From contig ONGM01000076.1 in the NCBI GenBank assembly GCA_900317365.1, positions 1-51,895 of the forward strand: DNA of 51,895 nt, in the 5' to 3' direction. Positions within the stretch are counted from its first letter, which is position 1, and the number at the start of each line of letters is the position of its first letter. The notes under the pieces are model-generated. The model was given only the letters and a program-made list of their open reading frames with translations. It did no database searches and had not been told where the DNA came from. The DNA comes from an uncultured Planctomycetota bacterium (lineage in GTDB: Bacteria > Planctomycetota > Planctomycetia > Pirellulales > Thermoguttaceae). Below are positions 18,678 through 28,309 of this stretch, piece after piece. A program made the position numbers and the translations under genes.

Positions 18678-19982
18678 TTAGTTGCCGAGATTGCCGTCAA
18701 TTCTTGTATTGTCGCACTCGGATTCGATTCTGACCGCGCCGCGAACGAAATTATCCGTAACAATGGCGCGACGAGTCGTTTTCTCGATTTTGACCTGTTT
18801 CTTGTCCGCTTGGAAATTGCAGCCTCGAATCATTACGGAGCCGCCTTTGACGGTGATCGCCTCTTTGCCTTGGTTATTTCGATCCCATTCGCAAAACTCG
18901 CAGTCGCTGAAACCGACGGTTCCGCGACCGTCAATTCTCGCGATTTGTTCGGACGGTCCCCAGAACGCGCAATTGGAGAACCGTATGGAACCGAAATTGT
19001 CTTTGCCGACGACGACTTCCGTTGGATTGTCGCCGTGCATGGCGACAAACTCGCCGTTCGTAATGAGAATGCCAAAAACCGCGCTTTGTTCAACCAACAC
19101 GGACGTATGGCAACTGTCCGCGCCGATTCCTAAAAAGTTGCCGTTGCAAACGCCCGATTCGCTACCGCCGAAACGATAGCCGACGCTATAACCGAAACAG
19201 AACGTGTTCAGAACGTAATGCCAGTCCGTTCGCTTGAAAACAAACGCCTCGCCGTTCGCCTGTTGCCATCCGAACAGCTTCGGGTGCATGCTCCACCACG
19301 GGTTGAAGTGTACGTTTTCAATACGCCCAATGTCGTAGATGGCGTCGACGAAGATACCGCGTCGCAGAGGCTGTCCGTGCACGTTGCGAATGAGAGCGCG
19401 TTCGTTCTTCGAAGCGTCGATACCGTTGTACGGATTGAGTAGTTCAACGTCGAGAACGGCGGGGTTCTTTCCGCGCATTTGTATTCCCCAAGGATAGGGT
19501 TTGGGGACGTCGTTGTGATTCTGTTCGGGCCAATAGAGAACGACGCCTTGGAGTACGCTGTTCGTATTAAGCGTAATAGCCGCTTTGCCGTCTTCGTTTC
19601 CGGCGTTTCCGGTAATGAGCAAGGTTGCTCCGTCGTCCGTCGGTTTAGGTAGACCTCGGTCGCGAAAACCGTTATGAGACGTGATAGCGGCCCAGGGACC
19701 GCGCAAAGTTACGGCTTTCGGCACGTTGAGTTGTCCGGCGATGAGATAATTCCCTTGCGGAACCTCCACGGCGCCGCCGCGTTCTCCGAGGGAATCGAGC
19801 GCCTTTTGAAACGCCGCCGTATCGTCGGTAACGCCGTCGCATACGGCGCCGAAATCACGAACGTTAACGACCGCAAAAGAGTTGTCCGACGGTTCAATTG
19901 CGACGTCGCGTTCCGCAGCGAACGACGAACGCAACGCGCATATCGTCATAAGACACAATATCGATATAACTATACGTTTCAT
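18678..19982 (-). CDS. Secreted right-handed beta-helix protein (pectate lyase 3/GH28-like)
   Basis: 434 residues. The start at 19982 has GGAGG 5 bases upstream and opens a clear signal peptide (MKRIVISILCLMTICAL... ending near FAA-ERD). The mature N-terminus carries the classic motif VNVRDFGAVCDGVTDDTAAF and then VEVPQGNYLIAGQL of the pectate-lyase-3 superfamily (PF12708), a parallel beta-helix used by polysaccharide lyases, GH28 hydrolases and epimerases. Repeated Asn/Gly-rich strands (ALIRNVHGQPLRRGIF, IRFSNCAFWGPSEQI, VMIRGCNFQADKK) form the rungs. Catalytic residues of a particular family cannot be assigned, so the polysaccharide substrate is unknown. It lies 34 bases after the acyltransferase gene and ends at a strong terminator. 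Confidence 0.85.
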   Translation of the reverse strand: MKRIVISILCLMTICALRSSFAAERDVAIEPSDNSFAVVNVRDFGAVCDGVTDDTAAFQKALDSLGERGGAVEVPQGNYLIAGQLNVPKAVTLRGPWAAITSHNGFRDRGLPKPTDDGATLLITGNAGNEDGKAAITLNTNSVLQGVVLYWPEQNHNDVPKPYPWGIQMRGKNPAVLDVELLNPYNGIDASKNERALIRNVHGQPLRRGIFVDAIYDIGRIENVHFNPWWSMHPKLFGWQQANGEAFVFKRTDWHYVLNTFCFGYSVGYRFGGSESGVCNGNFLGIGADSCHTSVLVEQSAVFGILITNGEFVAMHGDNPTEVVVGKDNFGSIRFSNCAFWGPSEQIARIDGRGTVGFSDCEFCEWDRNNQGKEAITVKGGSVMIRGCNFQADKKQVKIEKTTRRAIVTDNFVRGAVRIESECDNTRIDGNLGN

Positions 19983-20016
19983 AACTTCCTCCATATTCCT
20001 AGCGCCACGAGCGCTC

Positions 20017-20748
20017 CTAACTATTCTTTGAGCGTTTCGCGCGCGGACGTATACGCTCGTACATTTCGGAGATTTTAGCGACGATACGCTCGTTCGCTTC
20101 CTCGTCCGAGGCGTCCTTAAGCTCGTCCGGTCGAATCGGCTCGCCGTACTCAACGACAACGCGCTTTTTAAAAGGCGAGGGTATCGCCTTGGTTCGCGGG
20201 TAGGCTTCAAAGGCGCCGGCGATCGCTACGGGTACGATAACGGCGTTGGATTTTTTTGCGATCGAAACGTAACCGGCGGTGAACGGTTGAAGTTCGCCGT
20301 CGAAGGACCGACTACCTTCGGGAAAAATAAGAACGGCTTCGTTGTTTTTGAGACGTCGGAGCGTTTCTTTAATTCCGGCAAACCCGAGGCCTTCCGTTTC
20401 GAGCGGAATAGCGTCGACAGAATCGATCAGTTTGCCGAACGGTTTGAATTTAAAGAGCGTTTTTCTGGCGAGAAAATTCGTCATGCGGAAGTATCCGCAC
20501 CCGATCGCCGGAGGATCGAGAAAACTTTGGTGATTTGCGACGAGCAAAGTCGGTCCGCTTTTGGGCACGTTCTTCGAATTGACGTATTTGATTCGAAAGT
20601 AAAGCTTCATGCCGAGGTAAAGCGTTCCCTGGCAGAAATGATACCAAGCGGCGTGCTTTTTCGAGACGAAGCGCTTGTTTGACGCTTTGCCGGATCCGCC
20701 GTCTTTTTTCTTGATCTGATCGCCTTGCGCGCGAGATTCTGTCGTCAT
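20017..20748 (-). CDS. plsC: 1-acyl-sn-glycerol-3-phosphate acyltransferase (PlsC family)
   Basis: Transfers a fatty acyl group to lysophosphatidic acid at the inner membrane. 243 residues. The HX4D motif is NHQSFLD (His73, Asp78) and the substrate-binding motif is FPEGSRS at 142-148, followed by VPVAIAGAFEAYP. The N-terminal 35 residues are a basic, Gly/Lys-rich extension before a short hydrophobic region (WYHFCQGTLYLGMKLYF). No clear Shine-Dalgarno precedes the ATG at 20748. It is encoded between the UDP-sugar pyrophosphorylase and the beta-helix gene. The exact acceptor (glycerolipid or other lysolipid) is not fixed by sequence. Confidence 0.88.
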   Translation of the reverse strand: MTTESRAQGDQIKKKDGGSGKASNKRFVSKKHAAWYHFCQGTLYLGMKLYFRIKYVNSKNVPKSGPTLLVANHQSFLDPPAIGCGYFRMTNFLARKTLFKFKPFGKLIDSVDAIPLETEGLGFAGIKETLRRLKNNEAVLIFPEGSRSFDGELQPFTAGYVSIAKKSNAVIVPVAIAGAFEAYPRTKAIPSPFKKRVVVEYGEPIRPDELKDASDEEANERIVAKISEMYERIRPRAKRSKNS

Positions 20749-20808
20749 AATAACAAGTCTATAAATAGCAAAGCGCTGATCCCGGCGCGGGATCGGCGCG
20801 CGTGCGAA

Positions 20809-22377
20809 TTACCGAATTGAGTCAAGAGACCAATACGTCGAGGTCGTAATTTCACCGTCTTTCGGGAACATATTGTTCTCTTTGAGTCGCGCGGCGAGTT
20901 CGGTGCAGCTGTTTGCGAAGAGCGGAGAAATTTCGACGATCGCGTCGTCGGCAACTTTCACGCCAAGATGCGAGAGCCAAAGTTTGTACAGCCCTGTCAA
21001 ATGTTCGCGCACCGTTTTGGGGGTGTCTTTCGCTTCGCGCGGGTGATTCTTAAGCGGACCGAAGCACGTGTCTTCGTCAATTTCGACGACGATCGGATTC
21101 TTAGCGATCGGGAGAAGATCAAAGATGAACTTCTCATACTTGATAGCGTTGGGCGTCTCGGGTTTGACGCGTTGGCCGTAAAGCGGCGCGCCGTTTTCAT
21201 CCTTAGCTTCGCGATCTTGAACGATGTACGGCACCTTCTTTTTCGCGAGGTGGAAAGGCAAGGAACTCGAGAAGGACGCGTTCTTTTGGAGTAGATCGAC
21301 GTTCATCATGTGCACGGCGATCGACCCGGCCCAAATGACAAGCGAGCCGTCCGGTTTGCGACGCGCGCCGGCGGAGTCCGGAAGGTCGCTGTATTCGATG
21401 ACGTGAAGCTTGCCGTCGACCATGACCATGTTGCCGACGCGATCTTTCGGGTCGCGTTTGCGAATAACCTGAGTCGCGAATTCGGAACCGGAAAGAACAT
21501 GGTATCCGATAAATTCGGGGCTACAAATGTCAATGATAGGATTGTCGATTTGGAAGTAGAAGATTTCTTCGATCCCGCGATTCTTCAATTCGGTCAGAAT
21601 ACCTTTTTCGCGCACAGTCGGAAGGGGCGAATCGGGTTGGGGACTGTTGATCGCAGCGAGCATTCCGCCGTGTCCGTCGGGACTTCTCGCGATCTGAGAC
21701 TTGCTTGCGAGGAGGACTTTGCCGGAATCGAAATCGACGGACGGCATCGTTCCTTGGCAGAAAATCAAGACGTCGTCGGGGTCGAGACCGAAATTATTGT
21801 TTTCTTTGAAGAACTGAATCGTCTCTTCGTGAGTCGCGGGACTGGTTTGAATGCAGAACGGCAGGCGCGTGTCGTACTTTTTACACATTGCGCGAATACG
21901 CTCAATATGAATTTGGAACAGTGTTGCGCCGGAGATTGGACCGATCGGGAAGAGTCCTTTCGCGTGGTGGAAATCGAGCCGGGTGCCTTGTCCTCCAGCG
22001 ACGACCACGATGGCGATTTTGTGTTCACGGAGGTATTTTTCCCCGGCGGCAACCGCCTTAAGGGGCGTGATCTCATCTGTAGTTTCGTCGAGTTTCGTCA
22101 CGTCCGATTTGGGAAAATCAGAGTTCGGATCTTCGTCGTAATCGCGCAAATCGCTCAATTTGAAAGCGATCGGATCTTCCGCGCGGTCCGCGAGCGCCGC
22201 CGCAGCAGGCGGATCGTAGCGGTGGATGAAGAGTTGTTCGAGATACTCGAAGTCGATTTTTTCGATTTGTTGGCGCAAGGATTCACGCTCTTCGTCGTTC
22301 AACTCGTCCCAAAATTCGAGCAGATGCTGTTGACCGTAACGCTCGAGCTTTTTATATAATGTGTCGTACGCGGACAT
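20809..22377 (-). CDS. UDP-sugar pyrophosphorylase, UAP1/AGX-like (UDPGP family)
   Basis: Forms UDP-N-acetylglucosamine or a related UDP-sugar from UTP and sugar-1-phosphate. 522 residues, the length of the eukaryote-like UDPGP family and unlike bacterial GlmU. The nucleotide loop AGGQGTRL is at residues 127-134, followed by KGLFPIGPISGATLFQIHIE; later come TSPATHEETIQFF, FCQGTMPSVDFDSGKVLL (uridine site type), SPDGHGGMLAAI, YFQIDNPIIDICSPEFIGYH (metal-binding DN) and KYEKFIFDLLPIA. The ATG at 22377 has AGGATGG 6 bases upstream; a TTG two codons earlier is less likely. It is the first gene of the operon with plsC and the beta-helix gene. UDP-GlcNAc versus UDP-Glc as product is not certain, though the KYEKFIFD region fits UAP1 best. 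Confidence 0.87.
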   Translation of the reverse strand: MSAYDTLYKKLERYGQQHLLEFWDELNDEERESLRQQIEKIDFEYLEQLFIHRYDPPAAAALADRAEDPIAFKLSDLRDYDEDPNSDFPKSDVTKLDETTDEITPLKAVAAGEKYLREHKIAIVVVAGGQGTRLDFHHAKGLFPIGPISGATLFQIHIERIRAMCKKYDTRLPFCIQTSPATHEETIQFFKENNNFGLDPDDVLIFCQGTMPSVDFDSGKVLLASKSQIARSPDGHGGMLAAINSPQPDSPLPTVREKGILTELKNRGIEEIFYFQIDNPIIDICSPEFIGYHVLSGSEFATQVIRKRDPKDRVGNMVMVDGKLHVIEYSDLPDSAGARRKPDGSLVIWAGSIAVHMMNVDLLQKNASFSSSLPFHLAKKKVPYIVQDREAKDENGAPLYGQRVKPETPNAIKYEKFIFDLLPIAKNPIVVEIDEDTCFGPLKNHPREAKDTPKTVREHLTGLYKLWLSHLGVKVADDAIVEISPLFANSCTELAARLKENNMFPKDGEITTSTYWSLDSIR

Positions 22378-23009
22378 TATCAACCATCCTTCAAAATATG
22401 ATTGCGCGAAAAAACTGCGGAATGACGAAACGAGCCAAGTCGTCGAAACAACGTCTTAATCAACCGGCTTGGCGCAAGGAAGCGTCGCATTCGCGTCGCC
22501 GCCCATTCTAATCGTTCCGCGCCTTTCTTTCAAGCGGCGACGAAGAGTTTCACCGCGTTTTATTGAATGTTGTAGTTGCGTTGATTATAGGAATTTTAAT
22601 GAAAGTTCGGAGTGAGACGTCTTTTGTGATTTTATCGGTTTAATGGAAAGAGCGCCTAATGTGAAGGGGGGAGAAAAAAACGCGTTGATTTTTAGGCGGT
22701 GTGTAGACAAACGGGCTGATTTCGGTAATAATATAGGAAATGTTGCGAGGCGAGGTTCTTACGGACGAAATGTGCCGCGAGGTTGACGTCTCCCTTTGCG
22801 ACGTTGGAACCGAGCGCGCCGTCTAGTCGTCAAATTGAGGCGGACGGCGGTTATTATTTATATATTGATCATTAATCCGCGTTCCGTTCCGCCATGGCGA
22901 CGTAGGCGCAAACGCGCCGAGGTCCATGTATAGTACGCCGCGTTTGACGCGTCCAATTGCCGGAACGCGTTGATCGCGACGCGGTATAACATTTTAACGA
23001 GGCGATTCA
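22378..23009. other. 632-base gene-free region with candidate promoters
   Basis: No convincing protein-coding frame. Minus strand: TATAAT (22584-22589) lacks a good -35 but could start the pyrophosphorylase operon. Plus strand: TAGACA (22704-22709) is followed at 16 or 19 bases by TAATAA/TAATAT (22726-22734), which would start a transcript near 22740. Bases 22750-22815 can form a weakly closed structure (GGTTC near 22755 with GAACC near 22808), and 22850-22875 is AT-rich. The region therefore holds either a long leader for the ABC exporter operon or a small RNA. No known RNA family recognised. Confidence 0.35.
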
Positions 23010-23909
23010 ATGGCAAATGAATCCGACGTCATTGTCGAAACTAAAAACCTGACTAAAACGTATCGCGACTTTTGGGGGCGACAGAAAGTTCGCGCTCTTA
23101 AGGCGCTTGACCTCGAGATTCATCGCGGTGAAATTTTTGGGCTCCTAGGACCGAACGGTTCCGGAAAAACGACGACGATTAAATTGTTGCTCGGACTCCT
23201 CTTTCCGACGAGCGGTGAAGTGAACATCCTGGGTCGTCCCGCTTCCGACGTAGAGAAAAACGAACATATCGGATATTTACCGGAAGAATCCTACCTTTAT
23301 CGCTTTCTGAACGCAGAAGAAACGCTCGATTTCTACGGTCGGCTCTTCAATATCCCGTCGGCGATTCGTCGACAGCGCGTTGCGAGACTTATCGAAATGG
23401 TCGGTCTTGAGTCCTCCAAGAAACGACAGTTGCGCGAATACTCGAAAGGTATGACGCGACGTATCGGACTCGCGCAAGCTCTTATTAACGACCCCGACCT
23501 GATTCTGCTCGACGAGCCGACGAGCGGTCTCGATCCGATCGGAACTCGCAATATGAAGGATATGATCCTTCGACTCAAAGAGCAAGGCAAGACGATTATC
23601 ATGTCGAGCCACCTTCTCGGCGACGTTCAAGACGTTTGCGACCGAGTCGGAATTCTCTATCAAGGCGAGTTGAAAGAGCTTGGTCGCGTAGAAGATCTTC
23701 TCAAAGTCGTCGAAGAAACGGAATTCCGCGTTTCCGGACTGAGCGACGAAGCGAAGAAGAAGATCGAACAGATCGTAAAAGACGACAAAGCGGAACTCGT
23801 GTTCAGCGGCAATCCGACGACGTCTCTTGAAGATCTCTTCCACAACATCATTAGTCAAAGCGAAGAACGACCTGGTTTTCGTGTTCGCGGAGGTGACGTC
23901 GCAAAATGA
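23010..23909 (+). CDS. ABC transporter ATP-binding protein
   Basis: Cytoplasmic ATPase of an ABC-2 type exporter. 299 residues. Walker A GPNGSGKT is at 47-54, the signature is the variant [15 protein letters not shown] near 139-153, and Walker [14 protein letters not shown] follows near 160-172, then the H-loop in MSSHLLGDV. The C-terminal 80 residues form the accessory domain common in DrrA/CcmA-like subunits ([18 protein letters not shown]). GAGG lies 7 bases before the ATG. Its stop overlaps the start of the permease (ATGA at 23906), so the two are translationally coupled. The substrate is unknown. It might also serve the lone permease at 38539. Confidence 0.92.
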   Translation: MANESDVIVETKNLTKTYRDFWGRQKVRALKALDLEIHRGEIFGLLGPNGSGKTTTIKLLLGLLFPTSGEVNILGRPASDVEKNEHIGYLPEESYLYRFLNAEETLDFYGRLFNIPSAIRRQRVARLIEMVGLESSKKRQLREYSKGMTRRIGLAQALINDPDLILLDEPTSGLDPIGTRNMKDMILRLKEQGKTIIMSSHLLGDVQDVCDRVGILYQGELKELGRVEDLLKVVEETEFRVSGLSDEAKKKIEQIVKDDKAELVFSGNPTTSLEDLFHNIISQSEERPGFRVRGGDVAK

Positions 23910-25804
23910 TCCTAGAACATCCAATTCCTCCGTTTTTCGAATGGATCGGTCGCGCGGCGCTCAACTGGGCGCTCGCCGTAGTGGCGGTCGCGGCGCTTAC
24001 GACCGTTGTGAGCTACGTTTTTCTCATGCTTCGCAACGGATCCAAACAGGGATTTAAAATTTTCCGATCCGGCATAGTCGAAGCGTTCAAGGACGTCAAA
24101 TTGTTTTCGTGGCGACGTTGCGGCGCGATGGCGCTTTTGGCGATTCGCGAGTCGATTCGCAAGAAGGTGGTCGTGATCTGCGTCGTGTTCATGATCTTGC
24201 TCATGTTCGCCGGTTGGTTCCTTGATCCCGGTAGTAAGGATCCGGCGCGTCTTTGCGCGTCTTTCGTATACCAAGCGACCACGTATCTCGTCCTTCTGCT
24301 GGCGCTTTTCCTGAGTTCGCTAAGCCTTCCGGCGGATTTCAAAACGAAGACGATCTATACGATCGTAACCAAGCCGGTACGCTCGAGTGAAATCGTGCTC
24401 GGGCGCATACTCGGAATTGGCGCGATCGGAACCGGCGTCCTTCTGATTATGGCGGTCTGCAGTTACTTCTTCGTTTCCAATACGTTGCGACACACGCACG
24501 TTCTCAACGTCGGGGAAGATATCGTTCGACTTTACGAGGACGACGAGATCGCGTCGTTGCCGCCGGACACGGTGGTCGCAAGCGGTCAAACGCGTTTTTC
24601 CAACGGTCATAGACATCAAGTTGAAGAGTACGCGGACGGTTCGTTGCGCGTCTTTGAAGAGAATAAACACTCGCACTCGATCACCAAAGAAGTCGAAGAC
24701 AAAGTTGTGCGTTATCGTATCGGCGAAGCGCGCGGCGCAATGCAGGCCAAGTCGCCGTTGTATGGAAAAATTAAGTTCCGAAACGCCGACGGTTTTGAAG
24801 GCGCGCACGGCGTGAATGTCGGCGAAGAGTGGGCGTATCGTAGCTATATCGCCGGCGCGACCGACGAAGCCATGATTTGGACCTTCGAAAATATCACGCC
24901 GGAAGCGTTCCCCGAAGGTTTGCCCGTCGAAATGACGATCAGCGTCTTCCGCACCCACGTCGGCAATATCGAAAAGCCGATCATGGGCGCGCTCTACGTC
25001 CGTAATCCGGTTACCGGTTTGACGGCGGAAACGCAGACGTTCGACTCTGAAAAGTACACGACGAAAGCGCTCTTCGTTAATCGCAAGATCGAAAAGTCCA
25101 TGGTTGAACCTAAGCCGCGACTCATTAAGAAACTCAACGATAAAGAGTCGTTCCAGGCTCCTTCCGCCGATTTGCCGCAGAAGGATCAGTACGATCTTTA
25201 CGAGGATTTCGTCGTCGACGGCAAGATTGAAATCTGGTTGCAGTGCCTTGACAGTCAGCAGTACTTCGGGGCGGCGGGGCCTGACCTTTATTTGCGCGCG
25301 GCCGACGCAAACGTGTTTTTCAATTTTGTTAAGGGCTATCTCGGCGTATGGCAACAAATGATGATTTTGATTGCCTTCGGCGTCCTGTTCAGCGCGTTCC
25401 TTAGCGGACCGGTCGCAATGGCGGCGACGTTCGGAATGTTAATCGCCGGGTTCTGCAAAACGCTCTTCCTTGACGTTGCGCACTTGCAGTCCTTAGGCGG
25501 CGGTCCCATTGAGTCGTTTAACCGACTGATTACGCACGAGAACATGATGGTTGACCTTCCGAATACGTTCCAAACGCACCTTGCCAAGGCGTTCGACGTC
25601 GTTGCGAGCGGTTTCTTGAGCGTTATCGGTCTCGTCGTGCCGTCGTTCAGCGATTTTAACTACTACGCCGATTGCGTGGCGAACGGTTACAATATTCCTT
25701 TGAACTCGATTTGCGTGCATCTTGTTACAACCTTAGCGTACGTTGCTCCTCTCTTCATTGCGGGCTACGTCATTCTTAGAAATCGCGAGGTGGCCAAACA
25801 ATGA
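23906..25804 (+). CDS. ABC-2 type permease with large extracytoplasmic domain
   Basis: 632 residues. Membrane helices are seen at about 20-42, 88-108, 122-145 and 170-190, then a soluble block of roughly 270 residues (about 195-465; Glu/Asp/Lys-rich, with [19 protein letters not shown]), then more helices from about 475 ([33 protein letters not shown]) to the end. The motif [21 protein letters not shown] before helix 4 is the conserved ABC-2 'KP.R' coupling segment, also present in the permease at 38539 (GKTALTVLAKPIGRQSF). It overlaps both neighbours by 4 bases, giving a tightly coupled three-gene module. The large outer domain sets it apart from simple ABC-2 permeases; substrate unknown. 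Confidence 0.85.
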   Translation: MILEHPIPPFFEWIGRAALNWALAVVAVAALTTVVSYVFLMLRNGSKQGFKIFRSGIVEAFKDVKLFSWRRCGAMALLAIRESIRKKVVVICVVFMILLMFAGWFLDPGSKDPARLCASFVYQATTYLVLLLALFLSSLSLPADFKTKTIYTIVTKPVRSSEIVLGRILGIGAIGTGVLLIMAVCSYFFVSNTLRHTHVLNVGEDIVRLYEDDEIASLPPDTVVASGQTRFSNGHRHQVEEYADGSLRVFEENKHSHSITKEVEDKVVRYRIGEARGAMQAKSPLYGKIKFRNADGFEGAHGVNVGEEWAYRSYIAGATDEAMIWTFENITPEAFPEGLPVEMTISVFRTHVGNIEKPIMGALYVRNPVTGLTAETQTFDSEKYTTKALFVNRKIEKSMVEPKPRLIKKLNDKESFQAPSADLPQKDQYDLYEDFVVDGKIEIWLQCLDSQQYFGAAGPDLYLRAADANVFFNFVKGYLGVWQQMMILIAFGVLFSAFLSGPVAMAATFGMLIAGFCKTLFLDVAHLQSLGGGPIESFNRLITHENMMVDLPNTFQTHLAKAFDVVASGFLSVIGLVVPSFSDFNYYADCVANGYNIPLNSICVHLVTTLAYVAPLFIAGYVILRNREVAKQ

Positions 25805-28182
25805 CGAAGAAAAAGCTTTTTTACCAAAAGATCGCGCTTTCCGTTATTATCGTTGTGTTGCTGATTCCGATCTACATTCTTGGCGGACCGGCGCAACGAA
25901 AACCTGACGGTACGACGACTCTTGGCGGCATGCTCGCGAGCCAACGCGCGGAAGCGGGACTCGCCGAGGCCAATCTTGGTAAGATCGACCCGGCCGGCAG
26001 CGCCATGAAGCTTGCGACCTTCGGTATGCGCGGAGTCGCCGTCTCCTTGCTTTGGCATCGTTCTCAAGAGTATGAAAAGCGCGCCGACTGGGACAACGTC
26101 GTCGCGACGGCGAATCAAATCATTACTCTCGAACCGCACTTCATTACGATTTGGGACTTTGTCGGTTGGCAACTCGCGTACAACGCGTCCGCGATGTTCG
26201 ACGACTATCGCGAGCGTTATCGTTGGGTAATCCGCGGTTTCAACTTTGTGCAAGACGGCACCGTTTACAATCGAACCGCGCCGAAATTGTACGTTCGATC
26301 CGGATGGACGATTTCGCAGAAAGTCGGTATTGCGGACGAGAAGGTGCAATATCGTCGACTCTTCCGCAAGGACGACGAGTTTGACCGTCAGCAACGCGAA
26401 CGAAACGACGTTTACGTTTCCAATCGCGACAACTGGTTGCTTGGGCACGCGTTTTATAAGCGCGCGGAAGAGCTTTATGAGAACGGCGGCGACATCGGTA
26501 ACGAGACGCGTCTGCTTTTCTACGGTCGCGCCGTTTTGAACTGCATTCGGTACGCCGAATGGATGAGTATTGACGGCTGCGGCGAGTCGAAAGACGATTT
26601 GCCGTTCTTCGACGTCGAGCATTGTAAAGCGGCGTGGAAGAAAGCGGAAGACGAATGGAACGTCTATCAGAGCCGCGAAGTTACGACGACGATTGAGGAT
26701 CGCGAGAAAAAAGGAACCTTCCGCAAGACGTCGCTTATTAAACAACGCGAAGCCGCCGACCAGATTCGCGAATACGAGAAAACGCTCGAATCCTTCTTTC
26801 CGGAAGGCGTAACTCGCGAGTCGGTCGTCTGGGATCGTTGGAATAACATTTTGGACGACAAGCAACGCGCCGCCGCGTATGAAAGCGTTCTCAATCCTCC
26901 GGATGCCGAGAACTACAACCTCGGAAAAGGCGCCGAGCCGCAACGCATTGTTCGCGACTACCTCGACGGTAAGTACGGCGAGCAGCCCGAGTGGAAAGAT
27001 TGGCGCAAAAAGCTGCTCGATCTGCGACTTTCTTACGTCGACGAATCCCTTCGCGAACTTGCGGTTCGTCCCCGAATGTTGATCTCAGAAGATCAAGACA
27101 GGACTTATTCGTCCGCGTTTGAGAAGCTCAACGACTGGCAAGGTCGAGCTCTTTCGCTCCTTAAATTGACGCCGGAAACTTTGGCGTCTTACGTGACGGA
27201 AGACAAACGCGCGGAAGCCGCCGACATTGTCGACGAGATTAATAAGCTTGCGAACGAAGAGAGCTTTTCGAGAATGTTCCGCGACATCATGGGCGCCGAT
27301 TTCCATGAAGCGGAAGTCAAGTTCGAACAAGAAGAGAACGCTCGCGAAGCGCGTCGACACCGACGCGCCGTTCGAGACCTGTATCGTAAGGTGCAGTTCG
27401 AAGACTCCAACAAAGAGTTTCTCGCGTGTTTCGACTCTTGGGTTGCGTTGCTGCATCAAGACGAGTTCAAAAGCCTCGCTTTTATGCCGCAAATGCAAAC
27501 GGAGTTGATGGAAGAACTTGAAAAGTACGTGATCGTTCTGGAACAACTCGAAGAGATCTTCCCGAAAGAGTTCGCTTTCCAGGAAGTTATTCGTCGCGAC
27601 GAACGCGTAAAAATGCGACTTGAAGAGACTCCGCCGGCGCTGGCCTTCGTCGAAAAGGAACTCGCGGACGGAAAATATCAAGAAGCCGTTGAAGATTCCT
27701 TGTTGCTTATGCAACTTTGGGATAATTTCTACAACGACGAAAAGCCTTTTGCGCTTGGACCGTTGCCGGAAACCGTCGATTCTTATTTCGACGCCGTTCG
27801 ACTTTGGGTTCGCGCTTACGAGTCTAATCCGTCGTCGAACGAACTTGAAATTGCTCGTCAATCCGGCGAATTTGCCAATTACCCGGGCAAAGTCTTCCTT
27901 GAGTTCATGATTCAGAAGCGCGACGACGATTACGCTCGCATCAGAGAAATCGAAGTTGAACGCATGAACAACCCCGACGACTCGTTTAAACTGCTTGAAG
28001 AAGCGGTCGGTCTCTGGGCCAAAATCGTCGAGCGAGCGCCTGTCTTGAAGTACGACGAAACGTCTGAACTCAACGGACGCATTCAGAACGCGGTTCAGGA
28101 GTATTACCTCGAGTTGCAAAAGCAGAACAAGCCGGTTCCCGAAGATTTCCCGTTGAAAGACTTCCCGAGCGTTTCGCGCTAG
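25801..28182 (+). CDS. Large membrane-anchored TPR-like protein of the exporter module
   Basis: 793 residues with one N-terminal membrane anchor (about 8-27, ALSVIIVVLLIPIYILGG); the rest is soluble, highly charged and helical. Residues about 75-180 (RSQEYEKRADWDNVVATANQ, LEPHFITIWDFVGWQLAY, DDYRERYRWVIRGFNFVQ) look like degenerate tetratricopeptide helices; this conserved block is familiar to me from planctomycete hypothetical proteins. No catalytic motif is visible. Its ATGA overlap with the permease implies a fixed stoichiometric partnership, for instance as a periplasmic adaptor or substrate-handling subunit. A terminator follows at 28205. Function unknown; homology to planctomycete families is from memory. 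Confidence 0.75.
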   Translation: MTKKKLFYQKIALSVIIVVLLIPIYILGGPAQRKPDGTTTLGGMLASQRAEAGLAEANLGKIDPAGSAMKLATFGMRGVAVSLLWHRSQEYEKRADWDNVVATANQIITLEPHFITIWDFVGWQLAYNASAMFDDYRERYRWVIRGFNFVQDGTVYNRTAPKLYVRSGWTISQKVGIADEKVQYRRLFRKDDEFDRQQRERNDVYVSNRDNWLLGHAFYKRAEELYENGGDIGNETRLLFYGRAVLNCIRYAEWMSIDGCGESKDDLPFFDVEHCKAAWKKAEDEWNVYQSREVTTTIEDREKKGTFRKTSLIKQREAADQIREYEKTLESFFPEGVTRESVVWDRWNNILDDKQRAAAYESVLNPPDAENYNLGKGAEPQRIVRDYLDGKYGEQPEWKDWRKKLLDLRLSYVDESLRELAVRPRMLISEDQDRTYSSAFEKLNDWQGRALSLLKLTPETLASYVTEDKRAEAADIVDEINKLANEESFSRMFRDIMGADFHEAEVKFEQEENAREARRHRRAVRDLYRKVQFEDSNKEFLACFDSWVALLHQDEFKSLAFMPQMQTELMEELEKYVIVLEQLEEIFPKEFAFQEVIRRDERVKMRLEETPPALAFVEKELADGKYQEAVEDSLLLMQLWDNFYNDEKPFALGPLPETVDSYFDAVRLWVRAYESNPSSNELEIARQSGEFANYPGKVFLEFMIQKRDDDYARIREIEVERMNNPDDSFKLLEEAVGLWAKIVERAPVLKYDETSELNGRIQNAVQEYYLELQKQNKPVPEDFPLKDFPSVSR

Positions 28183-28204
28183 ACGTCTTGTTCTTTCACT
28201 AAAC

Positions 28205-28239
28205 AACGCGTCGGCGCCTGACGGCGTCGACGTGTTTTT
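28205..28239 (+). terminator. Intrinsic terminator of the exporter module
   Basis: Stem 28205-28218/28223-28236 with a TGAC loop and two G-T pairs, then TTTTTG. It separates the three-gene module from the TetR gene. Confidence 0.7.
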
Positions 28240-28309
28240 GTCCCTTGGCGACGTTTCCAAAGTAGGGCTTGGATTTTCGCCGAGCGACTCTTTTAAGGTT
28301 GTGATAGTA

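Noticed and set aside
21310..22359. 349-codon plus-strand frame opposite the UDP-sugar pyrophosphorylase
   Set aside because: The minus strand encodes a complete enzyme with motifs; the plus frame has no family features and arises from codon bias.
22712..22730. tmRNA-like word GGGCTGATTT
   Set aside because: Only the short word matches; the rest of the tmRNA 5' and 3' acceptor ends and tRNA-like parts are absent.
24320..25357. 345-codon minus-strand frame opposite the ABC permease
   Set aside because: Shadow of the coupled exporter gene; its Arg/Phe-rich composition is typical of antisense frames here.
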